Assembly: GCA_944320675.1 (NCBI GenBank)
Contig: CALUIJ010000163.1
Span: 1 to 33,405, forward strand
Source of the DNA: an uncultured Prevotella sp.
GTDB taxonomy: Bacteria; Bacteroidota; Bacteroidia; Bacteroidales; Bacteroidaceae
DNA length: 33,405 nt
Reading direction: 5' to 3'
Shown: one piece after another, positions 16,017 through 25,642 of the stretch
Layout: every line of letters begins with the position of its first letter
Position numbering within the stretch: the stretch's first letter is position 1
Notes under the pieces: generated by a model
The model's input: only the letters and a program-made list of their open reading frames with translations
Database searches by the model: none
Told to the model about the DNA's origin: nothing
Translations under genes and position numbers: made by a program

Positions 16017-18203
16017 ATGAACAACCCTGAACTTGAATTGGCATGGGAGATTGTAGAGACCACAGGCGCAAACCTTTTCCTGACAGGAAAGGCAGGAACG
16101 GGAAAGACAACGTTCCTGAAGAACCTTAAGGAGCATTCGGCAAAGCGAATGGTGGTGCTGGCCCCGACCGGCATCGCCGCAATCAACGCAGGCGGAGTAA
16201 CAATACATTCGTTTTTCCAGCTCCCGCTTTCCCCATACATCCCAGGCGCGACTTTCGACCGCGGAGAAAACAAATACTTCAGGTTCAGCAAGGTAAAGAA
16301 AGACATTATCCGCACACTCGACTTGCTCGTGATCGACGAGATAAGCATGGTGCGCGCCGACCTGCTCGACGCCGTAGACTCAGTAATGCGCCGCCACCGC
16401 GACCACACCAAACCATTCGGCGGAGCCCAACTGCTTATGATCGGCGACCTGCAACAGCTCGCGCCTGTCATCAAGGAAGACGAATGGGCGCTGCTCAGCT
16501 CAGTCTACGACACGCCTTATTTCTTTTCAAGCAAGGCGTTGGCCCTTGCGTCTTACCATACCGTCGAACTGAAAACCGTCTACCGCCAACAAGACTCGTC
16601 GTTCATATCACTGCTAAACAATATACGCGAAAACAAAGCGACAGACTCGACCTTAGCCGAACTGAACAAACGCTACATACCCGGATTCACGCCCGGAAAA
16701 GACGGCGACTACATACGGCTCACGACGCACAACTACCAAGCGCAGGCCGTCAACGACCGCGAACTATCATTATTACCCGCTGAAGAGCATATTTTCACGG
16801 CCGACGTGGAAGGCACGTTCCCGGAAACGTCTTACCCGGCCGACAAGCAACTTGTATTGAAGCAAGGCGCACAAGTGATGTTCATAAAGAACGACCCCGA
16901 CAAGCGCTTCTTCAACGGAATGATTGGCGAAGTCGTTTCGGTAGACGGCAAGGAGATCGTCGTAAAAGGGAAAGACGGCGACCCGGCGTTCAATCTTGAA
17001 AAAGCCGAGTGGACAAATTCAAAATACACATTGGACGACGTCTCAAAAGAAATTAAAGAGACCGTCGAAGGCGTTTTCCGCCAATACCCCCTTCGCCTTG
17101 CCTGGGCAATAACCATACACAAGAGCCAAGGCCTGACTTTCGACCACGCAATAATCGACGCGTCGCATTCATTCGCCCACGGACAGACGTACGTTGCGCT
17201 CAGCCGGTGCCGCACGCTGGAAGGCATAGTATTGAGCGCGCCGCTGCAACGCGAGGCCATAATAAGCGACGGCGTGGTCGACTCGTTCGTAAGGGATATC
17301 GACAAGCAAACCCCTACGGCCGACGAAGTGTCGGCGCTCAGGCGAAAATACACTGTACAAGTTCTTGACGAACTGTTTGACTTCACGCCATTACAATCAT
17401 CATTCAACTTACTGTTGCGCACGCTTGACGAGCACTTCTACCGCAAATACCCAAAAATGCTGACCGAATACAAACGTGTCGGCATGAAGTTCGGCGAACT
17501 GACGGAAGTGGCACGAAAGTTCAAGGCACAATACACAAGACTCGCCGAAAGCCCACAACAAAACGGCATGCTCGAAGAACGCATACGCAAGGCTGCCGCA
17601 TATTATTCAAGCAAGCTGTCAGAGTTTGAACTGCTGGCAGGCAAGACAAGAGTCGAGACCGAAAACAAACAATTGAAAAAGCAATTTGAAGACAGGTTCG
17701 CCTCTTTCAACGGCGAACTGTCGTTAAAAACCAAGTTGCTGAAATATGAATGCGGCAAGGACGTAAAGTTCACCGTGGCCGACCTACTTTCCGCAAAAGC
17801 GAAAATATTGCTCGGCACAAGCACGGGGAGCGGGCAACAACACGCAAAAGGAACAAGGACGGCCCAAACGCCCAAACCTCCTAAAGAGCCAAAGACACCG
17901 ACCCGCGAGATAAGCTTCAACATGTTCAACGAAGGAATGTCAGTCGAACAGGTAGCGAAAGAGCGCGGCCTGGCCGTAAGCACAATTTTCTCACACTTAA
18001 TGACATACGCCGCAACCGGCCGGATTGAGGCCGCACGCCTGATCTGCAAAGAGCACATGGAAGAATTGCACGCCTATTTCTCTAACACCCAAGTTCCGGC
18101 ACTGCTGTCAAAAATCAAAGAAGCGGTAAGTCAGGACATAACATACGATGAAATTCGCCTTTACATGGAAATCAACAACTTGAAGCCCGCCACACATATT
18201 TAA
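16017..18203 (+). CDS. PIF1-like DNA helicase with C-terminal HTH domain
   Basis: A 728-residue superfamily 1 helicase of the Pif1/RecD group, probably unwinding DNA 5'-3' in repair or replication. The N-terminal motor has Walker A GKAGTGKT (24-31), Walker B VIDEIS (105-110), GDLQQLAP (143-150) and the late motif TIHKSQGLTFDHA of the UvrD_C_2 region near 370. About residues 430-560 are helical and basic. The C-terminus (about 635-700) has a helicase helix-turn-helix domain with EGMSVEQVAKERGLAVSTI. Lysine- and proline-rich linker residues (about 600-632) precede it. This motor plus HTH layout is common in Bacteroidota. It starts 72 bases after rsgA and ends 14 bases before the Nudix gene, so the three may be co-transcribed. 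Confidence 0.9.
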   Translation: MNNPELELAWEIVETTGANLFLTGKAGTGKTTFLKNLKEHSAKRMVVLAPTGIAAINAGGVTIHSFFQLPLSPYIPGATFDRGENKYFRFSKVKKDIIRTLDLLVIDEISMVRADLLDAVDSVMRRHRDHTKPFGGAQLLMIGDLQQLAPVIKEDEWALLSSVYDTPYFFSSKALALASYHTVELKTVYRQQDSSFISLLNNIRENKATDSTLAELNKRYIPGFTPGKDGDYIRLTTHNYQAQAVNDRELSLLPAEEHIFTADVEGTFPETSYPADKQLVLKQGAQVMFIKNDPDKRFFNGMIGEVVSVDGKEIVVKGKDGDPAFNLEKAEWTNSKYTLDDVSKEIKETVEGVFRQYPLRLAWAITIHKSQGLTFDHAIIDASHSFAHGQTYVALSRCRTLEGIVLSAPLQREAIISDGVVDSFVRDIDKQTPTADEVSALRRKYTVQVLDELFDFTPLQSSFNLLLRTLDEHFYRKYPKMLTEYKRVGMKFGELTEVARKFKAQYTRLAESPQQNGMLEERIRKAAAYYSSKLSEFELLAGKTRVETENKQLKKQFEDRFASFNGELSLKTKLLKYECGKDVKFTVADLLSAKAKILLGTSTGSGQQHAKGTRTAQTPKPPKEPKTPTREISFNMFNEGMSVEQVAKERGLAVSTIFSHLMTYAATGRIEAARLICKEHMEELHAYFSNTQVPALLSKIKEAVSQDITYDEIRLYMEINNLKPATHI

Positions 18204-18217
18204 ATATTACGCTGCTC

Positions 18218-18844
18218 ATGGAAGAATTAAAATATCACTACAAATACCCCCACCCTGCGGTAACGACAGACTGCGTTGTCTTCGGCTTCGACGGCGACCG
18301 ATTAAAAGTACTGCTTATTGAGCGCGGACGCGAGCCGCACAAAGGCAAGTGGGCGTTTCCCGGCGGATTCCTCAACATGGACGAATCCGCCGACGAAGGC
18401 GCGTTGCGCGAGCTGAAAGAAGAAACAGGACTGGGCTACGCCGACATACGCCAGTTCCACACATTCACCACGCCTGAACGCGACCCGCGCGAACGAGTCA
18501 TAAGCGTAGCCTACTACGCACTTGTCCGCTTACAAGACGTCAAGGGCGGCGACGATGCCGCACGCGCAGCATGGTTCGCCTTGGATGACATTCCGCCCTT
18601 GGCCTTCGACCATGAAAACATGTTAAGAATGGCCGTCAAGGCTTTACGCCGTCAGGCATACATGGAACCCATAGGAAGAAACATACTGCCCGACAAGTTC
18701 GCGCTGAAAGAAATAAGTTTGCTGTACACATCGATTTTCGGTACGGACATTACAAAAGAAATGCTTAACGCCGGGGTGATAGTACCCTGTGGCGACACGG
18801 AGGGGGACTTGTATGAATTCGGAGGAAAAAGATTGCCCGACTGA
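18218..18844 (+). CDS. Nudix hydrolase with winged-helix-like C-terminus (NrtR/AraR-like)
   Basis: The 208-residue protein has a Nudix domain (about 15-145) with a complete Nudix box from G50 to L72, fitting GX5EX7REUXEEXGU, so the catalytic glutamates are present. The C-terminal 60 residues (KFALKEISLLYTSIFG onward) resemble the winged-helix segment of Nudix-related regulators such as NrtR and the Bacteroides arabinose regulator AraR. It may hydrolyse a nucleoside diphosphate derivative, regulate transcription in response to one, or both. It starts 14 bases after the helicase gene and lies 289 bases before gapA, which carries an operator-like inverted repeat. Confidence 0.85.
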   Translation: MEELKYHYKYPHPAVTTDCVVFGFDGDRLKVLLIERGREPHKGKWAFPGGFLNMDESADEGALRELKEETGLGYADIRQFHTFTTPERDPRERVISVAYYALVRLQDVKGGDDAARAAWFALDDIPPLAFDHENMLRMAVKALRRQAYMEPIGRNILPDKFALKEISLLYTSIFGTDITKEMLNAGVIVPCGDTEGDLYEFGGKRLPD

Positions 18845-18946
18845 CAATTAAGAACGAAGCCACGGCAAACAGCATTGCACATAAAAAACGAACCCCACCC
18901 ATTGGAAAATGGAACATGTACTTTGCAATTTAAAAAGTAAAGACCC

Positions 18947-18967
18947 ATGCAATGACCGTTATTGCAT
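18947..18967. promoter_or_regulatory. Operator-like inverted repeat upstream of gapA
   Basis: ATGCAAT (18947-18953) and ATTGCAT (18961-18967) form a perfect 7-base inverted repeat with a 7-base spacer, the size expected for a dimeric repressor or activator. It lies about 65 bases before the gapA -7 box and about 100 bases past the Nudix regulator-like gene. Confidence 0.4.
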
Positions 18968-19031
18968 CAAAGGCCTCGTATTTTTATATTATTTAATAGT
19001 TGGAGAATATACACATATAAATATTTTTTTG

Positions 19032-19039
19032 TAACTTTG
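19032..19039 (+). promoter_or_regulatory. -7 box of gapA
   Basis: TAACTTTG matches TAnnTTTG exactly. It predicts a 5' untranslated region of about 90 bases. A -33 TTTG at normal spacing is absent. Confidence 0.65.
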
Positions 19040-19103
19040 CGCTCGGAAAAAAGAAAGCCGGGCTACGGCACAAAGAATAAAAAATAGGTATATATTTAAG
19101 GAA

Positions 19104-20165
<1,062 letters not shown>

Positions 20166-20190
20166 TGAGATAAATTTATCGGAATATTGA

Positions 20191-20230
20191 AAATAAACCG
20201 CCCGACATTTGCCGGACGGTTTATTTTTTA
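20191..20230 (+). terminator. gapA terminator
   Basis: AAATAAACCG (20191-20200) pairs with CGGTTTATTT (20217-20226), extended inward by CCG/CGG, and is followed by a T-run. Its loop also contains the TTTG that forms the -33 element of miaA. Confidence 0.85.
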
Positions 20231-20239
20231 TTATATTTG
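20208..20239 (+). promoter_or_regulatory. Promoter of miaA embedded in the gapA terminator
   Basis: TTTG (20208-20211), 20-base spacer, TATATTTG (20232-20239). The -33 element lies in the loop of the gapA terminator. The predicted transcription start is only a few bases before the ATG at 20250. Confidence 0.6.
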
Positions 20240-20249
20240 CGGTGTCGTT

Positions 20250-21185
20250 ATGCATAAGATGATAACAATATTGGGACCTACCGCGTCAGGAAAAACAGCA
20301 TTGGCCGCAGCTTTCGCCGCGCGCCACGGCGCGGAGATAATAAGCGCCGACAGCCGACAGGTGTATCGGCGCATGGACATAGGTACCGGCAAGGACTTAG
20401 CCGACTATGAAGTAGGCAGCATACATGTGCCCTGCCATCTTATAGACATTGTCGAACCTGGCACGAAATACAACCTATTCGAATACCAACGTGATTTTGC
20501 GGCGGCTTACGAAGACATTACCGGAAGAGGAGTATTGCCTGTAATGTGCGGAGGAACCGGACTGTATATCGAAGCTGTATTAAAAGGATACGAACTAATG
20601 CCTGTCCCGGAAGACAAGGACTTACGGAAAGAGCTTGAAGGCAAACCTCTTGAAGAGCTTACAAGCATACTTGTCAGGCTGAAACGCGAGAACGGCTCAA
20701 ACATGCACAACAAGACCGACGTGGACACGGCGAAAAGGGCGATACGCGCAATAGAAATCGAAACATATTACAAAAATCATGCGCCTAACGAAGGACGGAA
20801 GTTTCCGAAAATCGACTCAACCATAATAGGAGTCGGAATTGACAGGGACGAACGGCGGCGGAAAATAACACAAAGGTTGCGCCAAAGGCTCGATGAAGGA
20901 ATGGTTGACGAAGTTAAATCCTTGATCGCTTCCGGAATACAGCCGGAAGACTTGATTTACTACGGCCTCGAATATAAATTCGTAACCGAATTTGTCATTG
21001 GTAAGATTTCACATGAAGAAATGTTCCGCTCGCTTGAAACAGCCATCCACCAATTCGCGAAACGGCAAATGACATGGTTCAGGGGTATGGAGAGAAGAGG
21101 GTTCAAGATTAACTGGATCGACGCATCCCTGCCCATCGAAGACAAAGTGCGGATAGTAACAGACATATACAACAAAGATAAATAA
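20250..21185 (+). CDS. miaA: tRNA dimethylallyltransferase
   Basis: MiaA adds a dimethylallyl group to N6 of A37 in tRNAs reading UNN codons. The 311-residue product has the P-loop GPTASGKT (9-16), the family block SADSRQVYRRMDIGTGK, CGGTGLYIEAV, and the C-terminal FAKRQMTWFRGM. The ATG at 20250 (MHKMITILG) or 20259 (MITILG) is chosen because a longer frame from 20187 starts inside the gapA terminator and upstream of the miaA promoter. It is followed after 24 bases by the lipid kinase-like gene, probably in one transcript. Confidence 0.96.
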   Translation: MHKMITILGPTASGKTALAAAFAARHGAEIISADSRQVYRRMDIGTGKDLADYEVGSIHVPCHLIDIVEPGTKYNLFEYQRDFAAAYEDITGRGVLPVMCGGTGLYIEAVLKGYELMPVPEDKDLRKELEGKPLEELTSILVRLKRENGSNMHNKTDVDTAKRAIRAIEIETYYKNHAPNEGRKFPKIDSTIIGVGIDRDERRRKITQRLRQRLDEGMVDEVKSLIASGIQPEDLIYYGLEYKFVTEFVIGKISHEEMFRSLETAIHQFAKRQMTWFRGMERRGFKINWIDASLPIEDKVRIVTDIYNKDK

Positions 21186-21209
21186 ACTGACCGACGGAAA
21201 CAACAAGAT

Positions 21210-22145
21210 ATGATAACGGCAAACACTCGCTGGGGAATATTATACTGCCCGAAACACGGCCGCTCCGCTTCTAAAAAAAGATGGGGCAAGATTGAGAACT
21301 GCCTGCGCGCGCAAGGCATCGACTTCGACTTCGTACAAAGCGAAAAACAAGAAGGAGTCGTCAGGCTTGTCAACATGCTTATAAGCAACGGCTACAAGAC
21401 GATAATCATAGTAGGCGGGGATTCCGCACTCAATGATGCTGTTAACTGCCTTATGTCCGCCGATAAAGATACACGTGAGTCGATAGCGTTAGGCCTGATT
21501 CCCAATGGCATGATGAACGACTTCGCCCATTATTGGGGATTCAAGGAAAACGATATTGAACAAACGGTAAAATGGCTGAAAGAACGCAGAATAAGGAAAA
21601 TAGACCTTGGATGCATACATTACACCAACGCCCAAAACAATAAGTGCCACAGGTATTTCCTGAACTGCGTCAATATCGGACTGATATCAGCCATAATGAA
21701 CATGCGCAGGCAGACAATGCGCATGTTCGGTTCACGGACGCTGTCTTTCGTAGGTTCACTGTTGCTTATGGTATTCCAACGGCTCGACTACAAGATGACG
21801 CTGAAAATAAATTCAGACACAATCAACCGGAAAGTTATGACAGTCTGCATAGGCAACGCCTCAGGCTACGGACAAACACCTAACGCCGTGCCATACAACG
21901 GACTGCTTGACGTTTCAGTTGTCTACCACCCTGAAATGACACAACTATTTGAAGGATTTTACCTCCTTATAACCGGTAAGTTCCTCAACCATCACAGCGT
22001 ACACCCCTACCGTACCAACGAAGTCACCGTAAACGAAGCGGCCAAGGCGATGGTCAGCATCGACGGAAGGCTGATAAGAACACCGGTAGGACCTTATAAA
22101 ATAAACGTGGAACAGGAAGTGATAAACTTCTTGATTCCGGAATGA
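21210..22145 (+). CDS. Diacylglycerol kinase catalytic-domain protein with altered motif
   Basis: A 311-residue member of the DAGK_cat/lipid kinase family, which phosphorylates diacylglycerol or sphingoid lipids at the membrane. The N-terminal domain has VGGDSALND at 68-76, where the standard is GGDGTLNE: the third glycine is S72 and the glutamate is aspartate. NGMMNDFAHYWG corresponds to the usual NDFAR block, and IGNASGYGQ plus YNGLLDVSVV match the C-terminal beta domain. Overall length and order fit YegS/DgkB. Since Bacteroidota make sphingolipids, a sphingoid substrate is possible. The changed motif may mean altered metal or ATP binding, or a lineage-specific subfamily. A strong terminator follows. 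Confidence 0.82.
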   Translation: MITANTRWGILYCPKHGRSASKKRWGKIENCLRAQGIDFDFVQSEKQEGVVRLVNMLISNGYKTIIIVGGDSALNDAVNCLMSADKDTRESIALGLIPNGMMNDFAHYWGFKENDIEQTVKWLKERRIRKIDLGCIHYTNAQNNKCHRYFLNCVNIGLISAIMNMRRQTMRMFGSRTLSFVGSLLLMVFQRLDYKMTLKINSDTINRKVMTVCIGNASGYGQTPNAVPYNGLLDVSVVYHPEMTQLFEGFYLLITGKFLNHHSVHPYRTNEVTVNEAAKAMVSIDGRLIRTPVGPYKINVEQEVINFLIPE

Positions 22146-22152
22146 AATCACC

Positions 22153-22188
22153 GACATTTATGCCGCAATACAGGCATAAATGTCTTTT
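22153..22188. terminator. Terminator after the miaA-lipid kinase pair
   Basis: GACATTTATGCC (22153-22164) and GGCATAAATGTC (22173-22184) pair perfectly over 12 bases around an 8-base loop, followed by TTTT. It lies 8 bases past the stop codon. Confidence 0.85.
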
Positions 22189-22243
22189 CGAATACGGATT
22201 TCAACCTTAATTATTGCGCTTGACGAAAAAAAGTGTGTTTTTT

Positions 22244-22274
22244 TTTGTCATGAAAAATAATTTTATTACCTTTG
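22244..22274 (+). promoter_or_regulatory. Promoter of the debranching enzyme-GT4-GH57 operon
   Basis: TTTG (22244-22247), exact 19-base spacer, TACCTTTG (22267-22274). The following leader is about 75 bases and contains a repeated AGGTCTTT word and the 8-base palindrome GTCTAGAC. Confidence 0.85.
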
Positions 22275-22357
22275 AAAGGTCTTTAAGGACATTGGTTTCA
22301 CGTAGGTCTTTGTCTAGACTTTGATATTTGAAAACTTTAAATCTCTTATAATATACC

Positions 22358-24301
22358 ATGAGTTATCTTAAATTTGAAAAGACTCTGATGACAAACTTGG
22401 AAGAATCGCTTTCAAGGGAATTGTTGCGTACAAACCGTTCGGGGGCTTACTCATGTTCGACGATCGTGGATTGCAACACCAGCAAATACCACGGATTGTT
22501 GGTCGTGCCCGTCCCTGGTATAGACGCGGACAATCACGTATTGCTTTCCTCTATGGATGTCACGGTAATCCAGCATGGCGCGGAATTCAACCTTGGACTG
22601 CATAAATACCAAGGGAACAATTACAGCCCCAAAGGGCACAAGTACATCCGCGAGTTCAATTGTGACAAGGTGCCTACTACGGTTTACCGCGTAGGAGGCG
22701 TATTGTTGAAAAAGGAAGTGGTTTTCCAACATTACGAAAACAGCATCCTGATACGTTACACGTTGATGGACGCACACAGCGAAACCACATTGAGGTTCAA
22801 GCCGTTCCTTGCGTTCAGGAGCGTAAGGCAAGTTACACACGAAAACGGCACGGCAAGCCGTGAATACCAAATCGTTGACAACGGCATCAAAACTTGCATG
22901 TACGCAGGGTATCCCGACTTGTACATGCAATTCAGTAAAAACAATGAATTTGTGTTCACTCCCGACTGGTACAGAGGCATCGAATATTCAAAGGAGCAGG
23001 AAAGCGGCTACGAATACAGCGAAGACCTGTATGTCCCAGGGTATTTCGAAATGAACATCAAGAAAGGCGAAAGCATCGTGTTCGCGGCATCAACTTCAGA
23101 AATCAAGACAAGCACGCTTAAGCGTCTTTTTGAAAAAGAAGTCGACGACCGTGCACCACGCGACAACTTCTTCCATTGCCTGGTCAACGCCGCGCACCAA
23201 TTCCATAACAGGACGAGCAAGGACGAGCGCTACATATTGGCCGGTTATCCGTGGTTCAAATGCCGTGCACGCGACACGTTCATATCCCTTCCAGGATTAA
23301 CCCTGGCCATCGACGAACAAGATTATTTCGAGCTCGTTATGCAGACAGCCGAAAGAGGCATGCGCGAATTCATGGATGAAAAGCCGCTGACCGTGAATAT
23401 CACGGAAATGGACCAGCCGGACGTATTCCTATGGGCGGTATGGGCCATGCAGCAATACGCAAAATCGGCCGGTGACGACAAATGCCTGAACATGTATGGC
23501 GAACTTATCAAAGACATCCTTTGCTATATCATAGACGGCAAGCATCCCAACCTACGCCTCGACTCCAACGGACTGGTTTACACGGACGGTCACGACAAGC
23601 CCGTGACTTGGATGAACTCCACCGTAAACGGCCGCCCGGTCGTGCCAAGGACGGGATATATAGTTGAATTCAACGCCCTTTGGTACAACGCCTTGAAATT
23701 CGGAGCCAAGCTTGCAGCCCTGAAAGAAGACAACCAGAAGGTTGAAGACTGGGAAAAGCGTGCCGAACTTTGCAAGCAGTCGTTCGTCCCGACATTCATG
23801 AACGATTACGGCTATCTCTTCGACTATGTTGACGGCAACATGATGGACTGGAGCGTCCGTCCTAACATGATTTTCCCGGTAGCATTTGATTATTCCCCAT
23901 TATCGCAAGACCAAAAGAAGAGCGTTCTCGACGTTTGCACACGCGAGTTGCTTACCCCAAAGGGATTGCGCTCACTTTCACCCAAAAGCGGCGGCTATAA
24001 CCCAATGTACGTCGGCACACAGCGCGATTACGCCTACCATCAGGGAACAGCATGGCCGTGGCTGGGCGGATTCTACATGGAAGCCTGCCTGAAGCTTTAC
24101 AAGCGCACACGCTTGAGCTTCATCGAAAGGCAGATGGTCGGATACGAAGATGAAATGTTGATCAACTGCCTCGGCACGATACCGGAACTGTCTGACGGCA
24201 ACCCTCCGTTCCGCGCACGTGGAACAATCTCTTTCGCAATGAACGTAGCCGAGATACTTAGGACTTTGAATCTTCTTGAAAAATATTCTTACGTAAAATA
24301 A
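22358..24301 (+). CDS. Glycogen debranching enzyme (amylo-alpha-1,6-glucosidase)
   Basis: Removes alpha-1,6 branch stubs from glycogen in the cytoplasm. The 647-residue protein has an N-terminal beta-rich GDE_N domain (about 1-230) opening with RELLRTNRSGAYSCSTI, and a C-terminal alpha/alpha-barrel GDE_C domain containing GYPWFKCRARDTFISLPG near 305, TEMDQPDVFLWAVWA, and GTAWPWLGGFYMEA near 570. Length fits prokaryotic two-domain debranching enzymes rather than the bifunctional eukaryotic type. First gene of a three-gene operon with a near-ideal promoter. It complements glgP, which stalls near branch points. Confidence 0.93.
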   Translation: MSYLKFEKTLMTNLEESLSRELLRTNRSGAYSCSTIVDCNTSKYHGLLVVPVPGIDADNHVLLSSMDVTVIQHGAEFNLGLHKYQGNNYSPKGHKYIREFNCDKVPTTVYRVGGVLLKKEVVFQHYENSILIRYTLMDAHSETTLRFKPFLAFRSVRQVTHENGTASREYQIVDNGIKTCMYAGYPDLYMQFSKNNEFVFTPDWYRGIEYSKEQESGYEYSEDLYVPGYFEMNIKKGESIVFAASTSEIKTSTLKRLFEKEVDDRAPRDNFFHCLVNAAHQFHNRTSKDERYILAGYPWFKCRARDTFISLPGLTLAIDEQDYFELVMQTAERGMREFMDEKPLTVNITEMDQPDVFLWAVWAMQQYAKSAGDDKCLNMYGELIKDILCYIIDGKHPNLRLDSNGLVYTDGHDKPVTWMNSTVNGRPVVPRTGYIVEFNALWYNALKFGAKLAALKEDNQKVEDWEKRAELCKQSFVPTFMNDYGYLFDYVDGNMMDWSVRPNMIFPVAFDYSPLSQDQKKSVLDVCTRELLTPKGLRSLSPKSGGYNPMYVGTQRDYAYHQGTAWPWLGGFYMEACLKLYKRTRLSFIERQMVGYEDEMLINCLGTIPELSDGNPPFRARGTISFAMNVAEILRTLNLLEKYSYVK

Positions 24302-24307
24302 AGGAGG
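24301..24307 (+). promoter_or_regulatory. Strong Shine-Dalgarno of the GT4 gene
   Basis: AAGGAGG sits 8 bases before the ATG at 24316 and overlaps the debranching enzyme stop. Strong ribosome binding sites like this are uncommon in Bacteroidota and rare in this window, so it supports the start and suggests efficient coupled translation. Confidence 0.7.
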
Positions 24308-24315
24308 AGCGCAAT

Positions 24316-25590
24316 ATGAAAGTATTAGTGTTTGGTTGGGAGTTTCCTCCTCACATACTTGGAGGCCTTGGCACAGCCAGCTATGGTATAACGAAAGGGC
24401 TTTCAGAACAAAGCGACATGGAAATCACCTTCTGCCTTCCGAGACCGTGGGGGGACGAAGACAAAAGTTTCATGAACGTGATAGCGATGAACGAAGTGCC
24501 AATAGTTTACCGCGACGTAAATTACGACTACTTGAAAAGCAGGCTCGGCAACATGACGACGCCGGAAATGTATTACAGCATGCGCGACCACATCTACGCC
24601 GACTTCAACTATATGATGGTGAACGACTTGGGATGCATCGAATTCTCCGGCAAATACCTTGACAACCAGCTGCACAGCGAAATCAATAATTACTCGATAG
24701 TGGCCGGCGTAGTTGCGCGGCAACAGCAATTCGACATTATCCACGCACATGACTGGCTAACGTATCCGGCAGGAATCCACGCCAAGCAGATAAGCGGCAA
24801 GCCATTATGCATACATGTGCATGCGACAGACTTCGACCGCAGCCGCGGCAATGTCAACCCGACGGTTTATGCGATAGAGAAAGACGGCATGGACAACGCC
24901 GACTGCATAATGTGCGTAAGCGAGCTGACACGCCAGACGGTAATAAACCATTATTACCAAGACCCGCGCAAATGTTTCACCGTGCACAATGCCGTGTACC
25001 CATTGCGACAGGAACTTCAAGACATTCCACGGCCGGATCACACGAATAAGGAAAAAATAGTAACGTTCCTCGGCCGCATAACCATGCAAAAGGGGCCGGA
25101 ATATTTTGTAGAAGCTGCCAACATGGTGCTTCACCGCACACGCAACGTGCGCTTCTGCATGGCCGGCAGCGGCGACATGATGGACGCTATGATCTACCTG
25201 GCTGCCGAGCGCGGCATTGCCGACCGCTTCCATTTTCCGGGATTCATGCGCGGGAAACAAGTTTACGAGTGTCTGAAAGACTCTGACGTATACGTCATGC
25301 CGTCCGTGAGCGAACCTTTCGGCATATCGCCTCTCGAAGCAATGCAATGCGGCACGCCGAGCATCATTTCAAAGCAAAGCGGATGCGCTGAGATTCTGAC
25401 CAACTGTATAAAAGTAGACTATTGGGACATCCACGCCCTCGCAGACGCGATTTACTCTATTTGCCACAATGACAGCCTGTTCAATTATCTGCAAACGGAA
25501 GGCAAACACGAAGTAGACCAAATAACTTGGGAAAAGGTCGGCTTGTGGATACGCGAACTTTATGAGCGCACCTTGGGCATTAGGAGTTAG
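24316..25590 (+). CDS. GT4 glycosyltransferase of the glycogen operon
   Basis: A 424-residue GT-B fold retaining glycosyltransferase. The N-terminal domain starts MKVLVFGWEFPPHILGGLG, the usual glycogen-synthase-like donor loop, and has HAHDWLTYPAG near 140. The C-terminal domain has FLGRITMQKGPEYFVEA and the EX7E motif in EPFGISPLEAM. Its place between a debranching enzyme and a GH57 amylase suggests it extends or modifies an alpha-glucan, perhaps as a second synthase or primer-making enzyme next to the GT3 enzyme encoded 18 kb away. Donor and acceptor cannot be told from sequence. The gap to GH57 is 52 bases. Confidence 0.88.
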   Translation: MKVLVFGWEFPPHILGGLGTASYGITKGLSEQSDMEITFCLPRPWGDEDKSFMNVIAMNEVPIVYRDVNYDYLKSRLGNMTTPEMYYSMRDHIYADFNYMMVNDLGCIEFSGKYLDNQLHSEINNYSIVAGVVARQQQFDIIHAHDWLTYPAGIHAKQISGKPLCIHVHATDFDRSRGNVNPTVYAIEKDGMDNADCIMCVSELTRQTVINHYYQDPRKCFTVHNAVYPLRQELQDIPRPDHTNKEKIVTFLGRITMQKGPEYFVEAANMVLHRTRNVRFCMAGSGDMMDAMIYLAAERGIADRFHFPGFMRGKQVYECLKDSDVYVMPSVSEPFGISPLEAMQCGTPSIISKQSGCAEILTNCIKVDYWDIHALADAIYSICHNDSLFNYLQTEGKHEVDQITWEKVGLWIRELYERTLGIRS

Positions 25591-25642
25591 ACATGACTAA
25601 ATACAGCTTTTAACAATAAAACCATCAAAAAAGAATAATGCA

